Assembly (NCBI RefSeq): GCF_900130015.1
Contig: NZ_FQXS01000007.1
Location: 115,376-179,375, forward strand
From: Desulfofustis glycolicus DSM 9705
GTDB lineage: Bacteria; Desulfobacterota; Desulfobulbia; Desulfobulbales; Desulfocapsaceae
Reading direction: 5' to 3'
Length of the DNA stretch: 64,000 bases
Under the pieces are notes generated by a model that saw only the letters and a program-made list of their open reading frames with translations, searched no databases and was not told the origin of the DNA. Below are positions 20,241 to 29,812 of the stretch, piece by piece. The position numbers and the translations under genes were made by a program. How positions within the stretch are numbered: the first letter of the stretch is position 1; each line of letters begins with the position of its first letter.

Positions 20241-22365
20241 GCCATTTTTCGATCAGCTTGAAAACAGTTTCCCGTTTGAGCGGTTTGGCGACATAGTCGT
20301 TCATGCCCGCCGCCAGGCATTTTTCACGATCGCCCTTCATGGTGTTGGCAGTCATCGCGATAATCGGTACCTGGTGCCCTTTCAGCCTGATTTGCCGGGT
20401 CGCTTCCAGGCCGTCCATTTCCGGCATCTGGACATCCATAAGGATCAGGTCGAAGCGGCGTGGATCATCGTGATACGCGGCGACAGCCTTCTCGCCGTTA
20501 TCGACGATTTCCACGGCATACCCGGCTTTCTGCAGCATCATCGATGCCAGCTTCTGGTTGACCGGATTGTCTTCAGCAAGCAGCAGTCTGATTGATTGCT
20601 TGATCGCCTCGCGTACCGAATATTGCGTGATCAGCGGTTTGCTTGCGGTTTGCGTTGTGGTGCTATCACCCAACACCCTGGCGATGGTCTTGTAGAGAAT
20701 GGAGCGGCGTGCCGGTTTGGTCAGGAAGGCGGAAAACCCCGTTTCCCGGCATTTTGCGGCAATCCGTTCGGTGGATGAGGTGTAGGCGAGTAACGGGATG
20801 GTCCTGATTGATGATTCATCGGCACGAATTCGGGTGGCCAGATCAAACCCGGGGATGTGGGGCAGGATGATATCGATGATGGCCAGATCGTACGGGCGTC
20901 CTGTTTCGGCGGCCTCCCGGAGCTTGGCAATGGCCAAGCGTTCGTCGGTTTCCGCAGCGACGGTTATCCCGGCCTGCTCGAGTACCGAACGGAGAATTTC
21001 GTTGTTGGCCCGGTTGTCATCGACGACCAACACCTTGGTTCCCTGCAGGTCATCACTGGGGCTGCGGCTTTCCGGCAGGTGATCGGCGACACACATCTCG
21101 GCGGTAAAGTGGAAGGTGGCGCCTTCTCCTTCCCGGCTCTCAACCCAGACCCGACCGTTCATCAGCTCGGCGATGCTGCGACAGATCGACAAGCCCAGAC
21201 CGGTGCCGCCGTATTTCCTGGTCGTTGAGCCGTCGGCCTGCTTGAAGGCAGCGAAAACGGCCTCATGTTTGTCCTCGGGAATGCCGATACCGGTATCCCT
21301 GACGGCACTGTGCAAGGTGATGGTCTCCACGTTTTCATCGAGCAGGTCGATGGAAAGTTCGATTTCGCCGCGTTCGGTGAATTTTGCCGCATTGCCGAGC
21401 AGGTTGACAAGTACCTGGCGAAACCTGCCGGGGTCTCCCTTGACTCGGGCCGGGACGTCTTCCCCGATGCGGCACAGCACCTCGATACGCTTGCCGGACA
21501 CCCGGGGACGGATCATTTCGCAGACATCGTGGGCGGTGATCTCCGGGTCGAAATCGATGTACTCGAGCCCCATCTGACCGGCCTCCACTTTGGAAAAATC
21601 GAGAATGTCGTTGATAAGCCCGAGCAGTGCCTCGCCGCTGCGCTTGATGATTGCGGCACATTCCCGTTGCTCTTCATCGAGCTCTGAACCGAGCAGCATT
21701 TCGGTGAATCCGATGATGCCGTTCATCGGCGTGCGAATTTCGTGGCTCATGCTGGCCAGAAACTGGCTTTTGGCAACATTGGCACTCTCGGCCGCCGCTT
21801 TAGAGGCACGGAGTTCCATGGTTTGTTTGTCGATCTCGATCTGCAATGTCTTTGAATAGAGTTCCTGCTGCTGCTGAATGAGGCGATAGCTGTGCTGGGT
21901 TTCCTCGAGCATCTCCTGGTATTTGTTCTCGAGTACCTTGATCTTCCGGTCAAACTGGTTCTTCTGCACCTGTTGTCTGTTAATGGCATCATCGAGACGC
22001 AGGTGGGAGAAAAACACTTCGGTCAGCAGGGTCACGTTAGTTGCTGCCACCTGAGCCGAATCGGGGGTGGCGGTGATTTGAAAATACAAGGTTGCCTCGA
22101 GTTGCGGCACGGGCAACAGGTAGATGGAGCCTTCCAGATAGACCGGTTCCGGGGGGGGGGCGGTCGAGCGATCCGAAGCGGGGGTTGTCGGGACAATTGT
22201 GGCCGGCAGGGTCAGCGGGCGGGATCCCTGGTGGTGGGTCAGGTGGCGGTCGATGCAGAGATATCGACCATTCTGCTGACGCCGTTCCAGGTAGGCGAGC
22301 AGGCGCGTAATCGTCTTTCTGGCGGTTGTCTGCGCATCGAAGAGAAGATCGGTCCGGGCCGCCAT
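20230..22365 (-). CDS. Cytosolic hybrid histidine kinase with two receiver domains
   Basis: The product is 711 residues with no membrane helix. Residues 1-120 are a unique N-terminal domain with a Pro-rich stretch near 60-75. A coiled coil follows (about 125-195), then HisKA with His208 in [10 protein letters not shown], HATPase ([19 protein letters not shown]), and two receivers, the first with DIILPHIPG and the second with [11 protein letters not shown]. This is the BarA-like core without a membrane sensor or HPt domain. It lies between an HDOD gene (1 bp apart) and yihY (overlapping), so signal input and output are probably shared with those neighbours. Confidence 0.92.
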   Translation of the reverse strand: MAARTDLLFDAQTTARKTITRLLAYLERRQQNGRYLCIDRHLTHHQGSRPLTLPATIVPTTPASDRSTAPPPEPVYLEGSIYLLPVPQLEATLYFQITATPDSAQVAATNVTLLTEVFFSHLRLDDAINRQQVQKNQFDRKIKVLENKYQEMLEETQHSYRLIQQQQELYSKTLQIEIDKQTMELRASKAAAESANVAKSQFLASMSHEIRTPMNGIIGFTEMLLGSELDEEQRECAAIIKRSGEALLGLINDILDFSKVEAGQMGLEYIDFDPEITAHDVCEMIRPRVSGKRIEVLCRIGEDVPARVKGDPGRFRQVLVNLLGNAAKFTERGEIELSIDLLDENVETITLHSAVRDTGIGIPEDKHEAVFAAFKQADGSTTRKYGGTGLGLSICRSIAELMNGRVWVESREGEGATFHFTAEMCVADHLPESRSPSDDLQGTKVLVVDDNRANNEILRSVLEQAGITVAAETDERLAIAKLREAAETGRPYDLAIIDIILPHIPGFDLATRIRADESSIRTIPLLAYTSSTERIAAKCRETGFSAFLTKPARRSILYKTIARVLGDSTTTQTASKPLITQYSVREAIKQSIRLLLAEDNPVNQKLASMMLQKAGYAVEIVDNGEKAVAAYHDDPRRFDLILMDVQMPEMDGLEATRQIRLKGHQVPIIAMTANTMKGDREKCLAAGMNDYVAKPLKRETVFKLIEKWHEQ

Positions 22366-22366
22366 A

Positions 22367-23215
22367 TCAGTGCTCCGTGGAACGATAAATCTCGCTGGCC
22401 TTACTCATTTCCGCCGGCAGATCGTCAAGCAGTACCCGGTATTCGTCGATATTATCCTGGATATGGTCGGCAAGCACCGGGGACAGCTCGGTGACAGGGA
22501 TGGCGAGAATGGTGTAACCCAATTGTCCGGTGAGATATTCGGCAATCTGGAGGATGCCGGTAAGACTGGTCGGCTCGATAGCATCGCGGAGGCTGTGATG
22601 ATCCCGGATGGCCTCCCTGATGGTATGCGGAATACCCCAGTCATCGGTGATCAGATAGCCGATTTCAGCATGATCGGTAGTGAGCCGCTTTCGCTCCTGC
22701 TCCGGCAGGGAGCCGTGCTCAAGGGCTGCCCGGCAGATGTCGTAAAAGACGGCGCCAGCGGCCTGTTCTTCAACGATGAGGCCAAAATCATGCAGAATAC
22801 CGCATAGGTAGGCGTCGTCTCCGTTAATGCCGAAGACGCGCTCGGCCAACATCTGGCTGCAGATCGCCACGGCGGCGCAATGGAGCCAGAGTTTCTGTCG
22901 AGAGAAAATCCTGGACACCTCGCGTTCCCGGAACAGGTGTTTCAACGCATCGGTGACAGCGATATTGTAAAGATTTTTCATGCCGATCAGCGCCACCGCC
23001 CGGCCGATCGACTCGATGTATTGGCTGAGTCCGTAATAGGGGCTGTTGACCAGACGCAGGAGTCTGACCACCAGAGTGGGGTCCATCTTGATGACTTCCT
23101 CGAAGTCTTTCATGGTCGTGTTGCTATCGTTGATCAGCTGCGACAGCTTGGTGACCACGTGCGGAAGCGTCTTGAAGCTGCGATAGCTGGCAATCAACTC
23201 CTGGGCGGCGGTCAT
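22367..23215 (-). CDS. HDOD-domain signalling protein
   Basis: The product is 282 residues and almost entirely HDOD domain (about 10-220). Visible features are [21 protein letters not shown], the position [10 protein letters not shown] that corresponds to the HD motif, and [14 protein letters not shown] proteins are catalytically inactive relatives of HD phosphohydrolases and act as scaffolds in signalling. The stop is 1 bp from the start of the hybrid kinase, which suggests a joint unit. Confidence 0.9.
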   Translation of the reverse strand: MTAAQELIASYRSFKTLPHVVTKLSQLINDSNTTMKDFEEVIKMDPTLVVRLLRLVNSPYYGLSQYIESIGRAVALIGMKNLYNIAVTDALKHLFREREVSRIFSRQKLWLHCAAVAICSQMLAERVFGINGDDAYLCGILHDFGLIVEEQAAGAVFYDICRAALEHGSLPEQERKRLTTDHAEIGYLITDDWGIPHTIREAIRDHHSLRDAIEPTSLTGILQIAEYLTGQLGYTILAIPVTELSPVLADHIQDNIDEYRVLLDDLPAEMSKASEIYRSTEH

Positions 23216-23233
23216 AACCAGTATCTCCGGTGA

Positions 23234-23602
23234 TTACGGCAGGGCGGTCAGCTCGCGCTTGCTGACTGCTTCTGCCTTGATCCGGTCGAGCAAACGGGCA
23301 AGGACATCCTTGACATGCTCTCTGATATCGCCGGCGACGACGATAAAAAGCAGGTCGTCACCCGGTCGGCGGAGACCTTCCCGGGCCTCGATTATGATAT
23401 CATAGATGCCCTGGTGCTGTAAAAACTCCCGGCGCAGGTGATCGACCCGCTCGTGGTCGACAGTCACTTCCAGTGCTGCCACGGCTTTCTTGTCGGACCG
23501 TGACCAGGAACGTACCGTTCCGTTATGGACGAGGATCATGCCGACGTGATCGGCGAAATCCGGCCTGGCCTTCAGGGCGGCGATCGTTGCGTTGATGTCC
23601 AT
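23234..23602 (-). CDS. MoaE-like protein (molybdopterin synthase large-subunit family)
   Basis: The product is 122 residues when started at the ATG at 23602, which has GGAG about 8 bases upstream. It resembles MoaE in order and spacing: GTVRS near residue 30, IIIEAREGLRRPGDDLLFIVVAG, and a C-terminal IKAEAVSKRE with the two lysines near the MoaE active site. MoaE with MoaD inserts sulfur into precursor Z to make molybdopterin. No moaD is adjacent, and the GHHR stretch of E. coli MoaE reads GDIR here. Function in molybdenum-cofactor synthesis is likely but not certain. Confidence 0.72.
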   Translation of the reverse strand: MDINATIAALKARPDFADHVGMILVHNGTVRSWSRSDKKAVAALEVTVDHERVDHLRREFLQHQGIYDIIIEAREGLRRPGDDLLFIVVAGDIREHVKDVLARLLDRIKAEAVSKRELTALP

Positions 23603-23625
23603 GGCGCGTCTCCGTGGGGTGAATT

Positions 23626-25533
23626 CTATAATGCTCTGATAACCGGTATCTGCAACGTGGTGGACGAATCGAGCCGGGTGAAACTGAGTTCGTCGTTGTA
23701 TTTTTTCAACAGCCACAGCGGAATCTCGAACGTGTTATAACAGAGTTCCCACAGGGTGTCTCCCGGTTTGACCGTGTAGCTGTGAACGTCGACGACATTG
23801 TATGTTTTGAAAAAATCTTCTTGTTTTTCCTGGTGAAAGTCGAATCGCGCGATTTCGAAAACGGCTATCGGAACATTGACGAAATCGACAGTGATGGTCC
23901 GTCCCGGCGCGACGTCCGCCTGATCGGCAAGGTGATTGGCAAGGCGAAGCGACTGCGGAGTCACCTTCAGCCAGTGGGCCAGCAGATCGATTGTTTCATC
24001 GGGTTGTGTCTCGATTCTGCCGGACAGCAAATCGCCTTTTCTGGTGGTGTCGAAAACTTTAAGATTGCCGCTGACCGTCAGATCGACCGGTGGCGGGGCG
24101 GCGACAGCAGCTGCCATCGGTTCGCTTTTTTTCGTGTTGGCCAGCGTGACCACGGCGATGTCGCGGGATGGCGCTTTCGGCGACGGTGAATGCGATGTCG
24201 AAGCGGCCGGGATCCTGAGATTCTGGCCGACCCGAACGGTTGCCCGGTGATCGAGACCGTTGACCTCGATCAGGCGTTTGAGCGGCACTTTATGAGCCAG
24301 GGCCACGGCACCGGCCGTGTCGCCGGGGCGAACCTGGTAGAAAAGACTTCGCTTCTGTTCCGGGTAAAACAAGGCGGCTGGCAGAGAGGTCAAAGCCGCA
24401 CTGTTCTTTAACTCAGCCGGCAGGTTGAGCAGGTAGTCTTTCGGGATGTATTTTTCTCCCTGCAGCACCGGATCGCGCAGTGCCGGATTGTAACGGGCCA
24501 GGGTCGCCTGGCTGATACCGAGGTGGTTGCAGAGTGCGGCGCTGGCGACGAAACCGGGAACCCGCACGGAGACCGAGGCAACCGGCCGGTCCAGGGTCAG
24601 AGTGCCGGATTTCTCGAAATGTTTGGCCACTTTTACCGCAGCGAGAAACGATGGATAAAAATTGCGGGCGGCGAACTTGAACCATCCTTTGCGATACTTG
24701 TGGAAGATCTGCTCGTAGGCCCCGTGCTCCCGGACCGCCCGCTTCATGCCGGCGGTGCCGTAATTGTAGGCAGTCAGGGCCAGCGGCCAGGATTCAAGGA
24801 CCCGGTGGTTGCTTTTGAGAAAGCGAGCTGCCGCCTCGGCTGAGAGGAACGGGTCGCGTCGTTCATCGATGATGTAGTCGATGCGCAGGTATTGTTGCCC
24901 GGTGCCGGTGGTGAACTGCCACATGCCGGCGGCCCCGAATTTGCTGAATGCCCGGGGGTTGAAGGAGGATTCGACATGGGGGAGGTAGGCCAGGTCTTCG
25001 GGGAGACCGTGGCTGCGGAAAACGCGTTTGAAGGTGCGCAGGTAGGCGCCCGAACGAATCACGCCTTCGATGAACCGCTCTTTCAGGCCGGTTTGCGAGC
25101 GGATCGCACCGGCTGCCTGTTTTAACGTGGCTGGATCAGGTTTCCCAGGAAACAGAGCTGCAACCCGTTTTTCTTCCGCTGTTTGCGGCGGAGCGTGTAC
25201 AAGCCGAAGTAGCAGATCGACGTAGCGCTTCTTTGTCATTGCCACCAGTGCCTCGTTTTTGTGTGCTGCTCCCGGTTGGTTTTGGTCGGCCAGGTCGATA
25301 ATTGCATAGACGCGCCGGAGGTCCTCACGGTCGTGAATTATTGCGGTATTAACGGAATAGGTGGAGTATATTTTTTCCCAGAAAGCGACGTTGGCCGAAA
25401 TCGATGAGTAGTGCGGAAAAAATGCCGGGTCGGCGTTTGCCTGTAGTCCGGCCGGCAGCAGAGCCGCCAGAACCATCTGAAAAAAGAAATAACGCCGGAG
25501 AAAAAAAGAAAAACAGGCGACGATTCTGGTCAT
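23626..25533 (-). CDS. mltD: LysM-bearing lytic murein transglycosylase (MltD type)
   Basis: The product is 635 residues from the ATG at 25533; a longer frame using a TTG is less likely. A signal peptide spans about 1-33 (a hydrophobic run ending LQANA). The SLT domain (about 165-310) has the catalytic Glu in LPHVESSFNP and the motifs GMWQF and TAYNYGTAGM. At least two LysM repeats follow, YQVRPGDTAGAVALAHK and YTVKPGDTLWELCYN, separated by a Ser/Pro/Ala linker. It cleaves peptidoglycan in the periplasm. No lipobox is obvious, so it may be soluble or held by its signal. It heads the leftward gene cluster. Confidence 0.9.
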   Translation of the reverse strand: MTRIVACFSFFLRRYFFFQMVLAALLPAGLQANADPAFFPHYSSISANVAFWEKIYSTYSVNTAIIHDREDLRRVYAIIDLADQNQPGAAHKNEALVAMTKKRYVDLLLRLVHAPPQTAEEKRVAALFPGKPDPATLKQAAGAIRSQTGLKERFIEGVIRSGAYLRTFKRVFRSHGLPEDLAYLPHVESSFNPRAFSKFGAAGMWQFTTGTGQQYLRIDYIIDERRDPFLSAEAAARFLKSNHRVLESWPLALTAYNYGTAGMKRAVREHGAYEQIFHKYRKGWFKFAARNFYPSFLAAVKVAKHFEKSGTLTLDRPVASVSVRVPGFVASAALCNHLGISQATLARYNPALRDPVLQGEKYIPKDYLLNLPAELKNSAALTSLPAALFYPEQKRSLFYQVRPGDTAGAVALAHKVPLKRLIEVNGLDHRATVRVGQNLRIPAASTSHSPSPKAPSRDIAVVTLANTKKSEPMAAAVAAPPPVDLTVSGNLKVFDTTRKGDLLSGRIETQPDETIDLLAHWLKVTPQSLRLANHLADQADVAPGRTITVDFVNVPIAVFEIARFDFHQEKQEDFFKTYNVVDVHSYTVKPGDTLWELCYNTFEIPLWLLKKYNDELSFTRLDSSTTLQIPVIRAL

Positions 25534-25716
25534 GCGGGAGATTATCTCTTGTTCGAAACGGTGGAGGGGTGCGATCAATGCCTGCTTGCAGTGTCGTTCG
25601 AGTTACTCTATTGTCCAGGGAAACGACAGTGGCACGCAGGCCTGCTGCAGCTGCCCGATAGGACGATGAGTCTTCCGGTATTGTACCGAAAACTGGCTGA
25701 ATAACAAGGAGAGAGT

Positions 25717-26202
25717 TTGTACACTCCGATCGTCGCGACGCTTGGTTATGTGCTGTCCGCGGACAAACGGCAGACCCTGCTGGTGCACCGTAACGGTCGC
25801 CCTGACGACCCCCATGCCGGGAAGTATAACGGGCTTGGCGGTAAAATGGAGCCGCAGGAATCCATCTATCAGTGTATTTGCCGGGAGATAAAGGAAGAGG
25901 CGGGAATTATCTGCGACCGGGTGGTTCTTCGCGGGACGATCAATTGGACCGGTTTCGGGCCGCAGGGTGAGGACTGGTTCGGTTTTATTTATCGGATAGA
26001 TCGCTTCACCGGTGTGCCGTTCACCAGCAACGAGGAAGGCCGGTTGCTCTGGCACCCGATCGAGCGCCTGGCGGAGTTACCGATGTGGGACGGAGACAGG
26101 CATTTCCTGCCGTTGGTATTCGATAACGACCCGCGTCTTTTTCACGGATACATGCCCTACGCCGGCAATAAGCCGTTGGCCTGGACTTTCGCCAGATGTT
26201 GA
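25717..26202 (+). CDS. NUDIX hydrolase (MutT / 8-oxo-dGTP type)
   Basis: The product is 161 residues. The Nudix box is complete: G-x5-E-x7-REIKEEAGI beginning at GKMEPQE. The flanking NGLGGK and later FGFIYRI segments match the 8-oxo-dGTP diphosphatase subgroup. It probably hydrolyses oxidised or other nucleoside diphosphate derivatives. The start is a TTG at 25717, chosen because AAGGAGAG lies seven bases upstream and there is no ATG nearby. It is divergent from mltD and is followed by two hairpins. Confidence 0.88.
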   Translation: MYTPIVATLGYVLSADKRQTLLVHRNGRPDDPHAGKYNGLGGKMEPQESIYQCICREIKEEAGIICDRVVLRGTINWTGFGPQGEDWFGFIYRIDRFTGVPFTSNEEGRLLWHPIERLAELPMWDGDRHFLPLVFDNDPRLFHGYMPYAGNKPLAWTFARC

Positions 26203-26223
26203 TTCCAATCTTTATTATCGGCG

Positions 26224-26243
26224 GGACAGGTTTCAACCTGTCC
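26224..26243 (+). repeat. Perfect inverted repeat GGACAGGTT-N2-AACCTGTCC
   Basis: Nine-base arms around TC. The same core, extended, recurs at 27170-27199, and half of it (GGACAGGTT) recurs at 26263-26272. The two full copies flank zapB-zapA. No T-run follows this copy, so it is not a classical terminator. Confidence 0.75.
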
Positions 26244-26259
26244 TCCGCTAACTAAACCA

Positions 26260-26285
26260 GGCAGGACAGGTTTTACCTGCCTTTT
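26260..26285 (+). terminator. Candidate terminator after the NUDIX gene
   Basis: GGCAGG and CCTGCC can pair around a ten-base loop and are followed by TTTT. The stem is short, so this is a weak or partial terminator between the NUDIX gene and zapB. Confidence 0.45.
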
Positions 26286-26363
26286 GCTCGGGAAACCAAC
26301 CAATGAAGCTTCTGCCGACCGTAGCAAAGGTTTTGAGACAGGCGGTAATCATCGAGGAGAATC

Positions 26364-26759
26364 ATGGCAAAAGATAACGAACTGCTTCGTTTGGAGCGTC
26401 ACATTGAACAGCTGTTGCAGCGGTTTGCCGCTGTTCGGGATGAAAATCGGCGGCTTGAACGGGAGTTGTCGACGGCTGTCGCCGATAACGAGCAGCTCAG
26501 GCGGGAGCTCGGAACGATGACTGAAGAGCGCCAGGAGATGACGACACGGGTTGATTCTTTGATCGACCGGATAGAGAACTGGCAGGCGGAGTTGCCGGAC
26601 GAGACCGTGCCGGTCGATGACGCTCCGGCCGGCCAGCCGTCGACGACCGAAGAACAGTCAGAAACGGGCGAACAGCAGGCGACGGCTCGAGTGGAAACGG
26701 ACCTTGAGAATAAGCAAGAACGGGACGGCGGTATCCAGGGGAGCCTCTTTTCCCGTTGA
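26364..26759 (+). CDS. zapB: Coiled-coil protein, ZapB-like
   Basis: The product is 131 residues. Residues 5-72 form a continuous heptad-rich coiled coil, and the rest is an acidic Gln/Glu/Thr-rich disordered tail ending in GSLFSR. ZapB is a small coiled-coil protein that works with ZapA at the division ring. E. coli ZapB is about 80 residues, so this one has an added tail. The call rests on the coiled coil plus the zapA gene 70 bp downstream on the same strand. GAGGAGA precedes the ATG. Confidence 0.65.
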   Translation: MAKDNELLRLERHIEQLLQRFAAVRDENRRLERELSTAVADNEQLRRELGTMTEERQEMTTRVDSLIDRIENWQAELPDETVPVDDAPAGQPSTTEEQSETGEQQATARVETDLENKQERDGGIQGSLFSR

Positions 26760-26829
26760 CCGGTTACCGCCTGTTCGCTGTAAATGCTGGTGGTGCTTGC
26801 CGACCGCGAGTCCCGAGGAGTAGCAGCAC

Positions 26830-27132
26830 ATGTCCGAGACAGAACGACTGATCAGGTTTCATCTGCTTGGCCAGGATTTCGCTTTTTATACCGGGGCCTC
26901 GGAAGAGGAAATGGATGCCATTCTGACCCTGGTGAAAAAGCAGATCGAGGAGAACGGCGACCGTGGTAGCGGCACGATTCCGGTGAGTAAGGTCGCGGTA
27001 ATGGCCTGTCTCAATCTTGCTTCCCGCTATCTGCGACTAAAAAACGAACATGAGAGTTACCGGCGCAGCGCCGAGGAGAAAGTGAGAATCCTCAACGAAA
27101 AGGTGGCGGCGGTATTGACGACGGATCGGTAG
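26830..27132 (+). CDS. zapA: Cell division protein ZapA
   Basis: The product is 100 residues with the ZapA fold order: an N-terminal strand section (IRFHLLGQDFAFYTGASEEEMDAILTLV), a helix with VAVMACLNLASRYL, and a C-terminal coiled coil. ZapA cross-links FtsZ filaments. Pairing with a zapB-like gene upstream fits, and in many proteobacteria the 6S RNA gene lies just after zapA. Confidence 0.88.
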   Translation: MSETERLIRFHLLGQDFAFYTGASEEEMDAILTLVKKQIEENGDRGSGTIPVSKVAVMACLNLASRYLRLKNEHESYRRSAEEKVRILNEKVAAVLTTDR

Positions 27133-27133
27133 T

Positions 27134-27154
27134 CCGGTTGAACGTCTCAACCGG
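27134..27154 (+). repeat. Hairpin immediately after zapA
   Basis: Perfect eight-base arms, CCGGTTGA and TCAACCGG, around ACGTC, starting two bases after the zapA stop. There is no T-run, so it may protect the transcript 3' end or act with Rho rather than as an intrinsic terminator. Confidence 0.5.
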
Positions 27155-27169
27155 AGGCAATCTCAACCG

Positions 27170-27199
27170 GCGGAGGACAGGTTTTAACCTGTCCTCCGC
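27170..27199 (+). repeat. Perfect 14-bp inverted repeat, second copy of the GGACAGGTT palindrome
   Basis: GCGGAGGACAGGTT and its exact complement around TT. It shares the core with the copy at 26224-26243, and both are followed by CTCCGCT, so they derive from a common sequence about 30 bp long. Both lie outside genes. Confidence 0.75.
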
Positions 27200-27435
27200 T
27201 CACCATCACGAAACCACCGGACCTCCTTGATGTAGCCTGCCCATAGTCAATCGGTCCTGCCGGGTGTGGGAGGATGTCCCTGCTTCGTTGTGACAGCCGA
27301 GTCGTGACCAGCGAGGCGGATGTGCTCCGGCAGGGGCTTTGCAGACGAGGAATTTGGTCGGTGGTGGGCTGTGGTTGTCGGTCGGGTTCGTTTTTCGGCG
27401 GCCGCTAAATTTTGTCTTTTGTTTTTGGTAATATC

Positions 27436-27444
27436 TGCTATGAT
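27436..27444 (+). promoter_or_regulatory. Possible extended -10 promoter
   Basis: TGCTATGAT matches the TGn-TATAAT extended -10 pattern in an AT-rich stretch. No good -35 lies 16-18 bp upstream. It would start a transcript running into the structured block and terminator at 27741-27777. Confidence 0.3.
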
Positions 27445-27557
27445 AGAATCATATGGAACAGAGGTTGTTTATTGTTTTTATTGTGATTATAGCTTTGTCA
27501 TAAGGAGATGATACGGCGTCCCCGCAAGCGGCGTGAGCGGGAACGCGAAGAGTACAA

Positions 27558-27735
27558 AAGTTTTCCCTGCGCTGTTGGTGATTTGTAGTGTTGTTGAGCC
27601 AACCCTCACAGTTAGGGAGCCACCACTGTCAGTCAGATGAGCAATCCAACGATTTCTCAGACGTTGATATGCGGTTCCCACCTATCTCGATAGGTTTAAC
27701 GTGTTCTACAAACACGGCAGGGTGGGGAAAATTGG
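27558..27735 (+). ncRNA. Candidate small structured RNA (6S-like position, identity unproven)
   Basis: The two ends can pair: TTTTCCC at 27561-27567 with GGGAAAA near 27725-27731, and TGC with GCA just inside. Internal hairpins include GTTG-AGC-CAAC, CCCT with AGGG, ACCTATC with GATAGGT, and CGTGTT with AACACG. The span is about 180 nt and a strong terminator follows directly. Size, closed ends and synteny after zapA suggest 6S RNA, but I could not reproduce the 6S central bubble convincingly, and the reverse strand carries a 64-codon GTG frame over the same bases. Confidence 0.35.
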
Positions 27736-27740
27736 TGAAC

Positions 27741-27777
27741 AACGATGGCCGGTACCAGTACCGACCATCGTTTTACT
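27741..27777 (+). terminator. Intrinsic terminator inside the zapA-rny gap
   Basis: AACGATGG pairs with CCATCGTT, and inside it CGGTAC pairs with GTACCG, with one C/A mismatch. TTTT follows directly. It ends a rightward transcript that has no protein gene within 600 bp upstream, which supports a small RNA. Confidence 0.7.
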
Positions 27778-28200
27778 ATATCGGTAACCGGTGCCTGTCA
27801 AGGAGTGAAGTTTCCAGTTGCCGCAACAGAGTAAAAACGATTGATTACAGCAGCGCCTCGGGGTGGCAGGACTGTAAGGATGGTTGACGGGATGCTCATC
27901 AGTCTCGGTGGCTTGGAGTCGGTCGAAAAACCGAGTTCACTGCCGGCGGCTGGTTTTTCTCGATAGATGGTGCGTATGTTCTCTTGCCTTCGGCGCCATG
28001 TTCCTCCGGCGTCGGCAAACAAACGGAGACACTCTTTCCGAACAGGTGACGGCCGGCGACAGCGATCTTCCGGCATCATGGGCAACTGACAGCACCGTTC
28101 CTGTCAACCCTTATCAGTCCTATTCACGTTCGCTCCCACTCACGCTTGAAATAGGCTGTCTGCTTCCCGTAATCGTATCATATTATTGAGGAAGCCTTCC

Positions 28201-29766
28201 ATGGATGCATTAAATCACCCTTCCGTTTTTGTCTTTATCGGGTTGCTGTTCGGCGGCCTGCTTGGATTTTATCTACGTAAACGGTTTGTCGATGGGCATG
28301 CCAGCAACATCAAAGAGCAGGCCCGGCAATTGATCGAAAATGCCATTGTCGAGGCGGAGCAGCTGAAAAAGGAAGCGCAGCTCCAGAGCAAAGAGGAGGC
28401 CTATCAAGTAAAGCAGGCTGCGGAAGAGGAATTGAAGGCCGATCGCCGCGAGATAAAAGAAGATCGGCAGCAGCTTAACAAGAAGCGGGAGTTGCTCAAA
28501 AATGAATGGGAAAGTTGCGACCAGAAGCGCCAGGAGTTGCTCGATGTCGAAGAAGAGCTGAAGCGCAGGCAACGAGAATTTGAAGAAAAATCATCTGAAA
28601 TAGACTCACTATTGGACAAGCAGCGCTACGAGTTGGCGCGGATAGCCGAGATCAGCCAGGAAGAAGCCAAAAAGCTGCTAATGGATTCGCTGGAAAGCCA
28701 GGCTCGCATGGATGCTGCTAAACGCTTGGCGCGGATCGAGAACGAGATGAAGATGGAGGCCGATCGAAAGGCTAAAAATATCATTGCGCTGTCGATTTCC
28801 CGATATGCCGGCGACTATGTGGCGGATCGTACGGTATCCATGGTGCCCCTGCCCTCCGACGAAATGAAGGGCCGCATTATCGGCCGGGAAGGTCGCAATA
28901 TCAGAGCCATCGAAGCAGCCACCGGAATCGATATCATTATCGACGACACTCCGGAAGCGGTCATCCTGTCCGGCTTCAACCCGGTTCGCCGGGAAGTGGC
29001 GCGCCTTGCCCTGCATCAATTGATCAATGATGGGCGCATTCACCCCGGACGTATCGAGGAGGTGGTCGCCAAGGTGACCAAGGAACTGGATACCGACATG
29101 CGCGAGTCCGGTGAGCAGGCGACCTTCGATGTCGGAGCCCACGGCGTGCACGTAGAGCTGATCAAGATCCTCGGTCGGTTGAAGTATCGGACCAGTTACG
29201 GCCAGAACGTCTTGCAGCACTCCCTGGAGGTCGCTTTCCTCTGCGGCATTATGGCCGCCGAACTAGGCCTGGATGTCAAGTTGGCCAAACGGGCCGGCTT
29301 GTTGCACGATATCGGCAAGGCAGTTGATCACGAGGTCGAGGGATCGCATGCCATCATCGGGCGTGATCTGGCTAAAAAGTATGGTGAGGTCGACGAGATC
29401 GCCTATGCCATCGGCGCCCACCATGAAGATATTCCGCCGCAGAGCGTCCTCGATATTCTTGTGCAGTCTGCGGACGCGCTGTCCGGGGCACGGCCCGGCG
29501 CCCGCAAGGAAATGCTGCAGAGCTATGTCAAGCGGCTGGAGGATCTGGAAGGGATTGCCAATTCATTCAAAGGGGTCGAAAAATCCTACGCCATCCAGGC
29601 CGGCCGCGAGTTGCGCATCATGGTCGATTCCGGGCATATCGGCGATAGCGAAGCGGTGCTGCTCAGCCAAGACATTGCCAAATCGATCGAGGAAAAATTG
29701 ACCTATCCGGGTCAGATCAGAGTGACGGTCATCAGGGAAACCCGGGCCGTCGAATATGCCAGATAA
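28201..29766 (+). CDS. rny: Ribonuclease Y
   Basis: The product is 521 residues. An N-terminal membrane helix (about 6-22) is followed by a long charged coiled coil (about 35-195), a KH domain ([22 protein letters not shown]), and an HD domain with [15 protein letters not shown] and GAHHEDI. RNase Y is a membrane-tethered endoribonuclease that starts mRNA decay. The ATG at 28201 is preferred, with GAGGAAG upstream, over a TTG 15 bases earlier. Confidence 0.96.
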   Translation: MDALNHPSVFVFIGLLFGGLLGFYLRKRFVDGHASNIKEQARQLIENAIVEAEQLKKEAQLQSKEEAYQVKQAAEEELKADRREIKEDRQQLNKKRELLKNEWESCDQKRQELLDVEEELKRRQREFEEKSSEIDSLLDKQRYELARIAEISQEEAKKLLMDSLESQARMDAAKRLARIENEMKMEADRKAKNIIALSISRYAGDYVADRTVSMVPLPSDEMKGRIIGREGRNIRAIEAATGIDIIIDDTPEAVILSGFNPVRREVARLALHQLINDGRIHPGRIEEVVAKVTKELDTDMRESGEQATFDVGAHGVHVELIKILGRLKYRTSYGQNVLQHSLEVAFLCGIMAAELGLDVKLAKRAGLLHDIGKAVDHEVEGSHAIIGRDLAKKYGEVDEIAYAIGAHHEDIPPQSVLDILVQSADALSGARPGARKEMLQSYVKRLEDLEGIANSFKGVEKSYAIQAGRELRIMVDSGHIGDSEAVLLSQDIAKSIEEKLTYPGQIRVTVIRETRAVEYAR

Positions 29767-29812
29767 CACGGGTGTCCGGAAATGAGGAGCAGGAAGGAGC
29801 AGAAAAAAGGCA

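Larger units (their letters stand above)
27133..28200. other. 1-kb non-coding gap between zapA and rny
   Basis: No frame here has convincing codon use. The gap begins with two hairpins, passes an AT-rich promoter-like zone (about 27400-27500), a block with many pairing segments (27558-27735), a strong hairpin terminator (27741-27777), and a second structured block (about 27807-27965). In that second block CCAGUUGCCG can pair with CGGCGGCUGG, enclosing two smaller hairpins. The last 200 bp show nothing clear. The position after zapA is where the 6S RNA gene lies in many bacteria. Confidence 0.6.

Noticed and set aside
27487..27681. Leftward 64-codon frame with GTG start in the zapA-rny gap
   Set aside because: No ribosome-binding site, no recognised family, and it overlaps a block with many RNA-pairing segments on the other strand. 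It cannot be ruled out fully.
27558..27735. Retron-type msr-msd RNA because the two ends are complementary
   Set aside because: No reverse transcriptase gene is adjacent; rny and tyrS follow instead.
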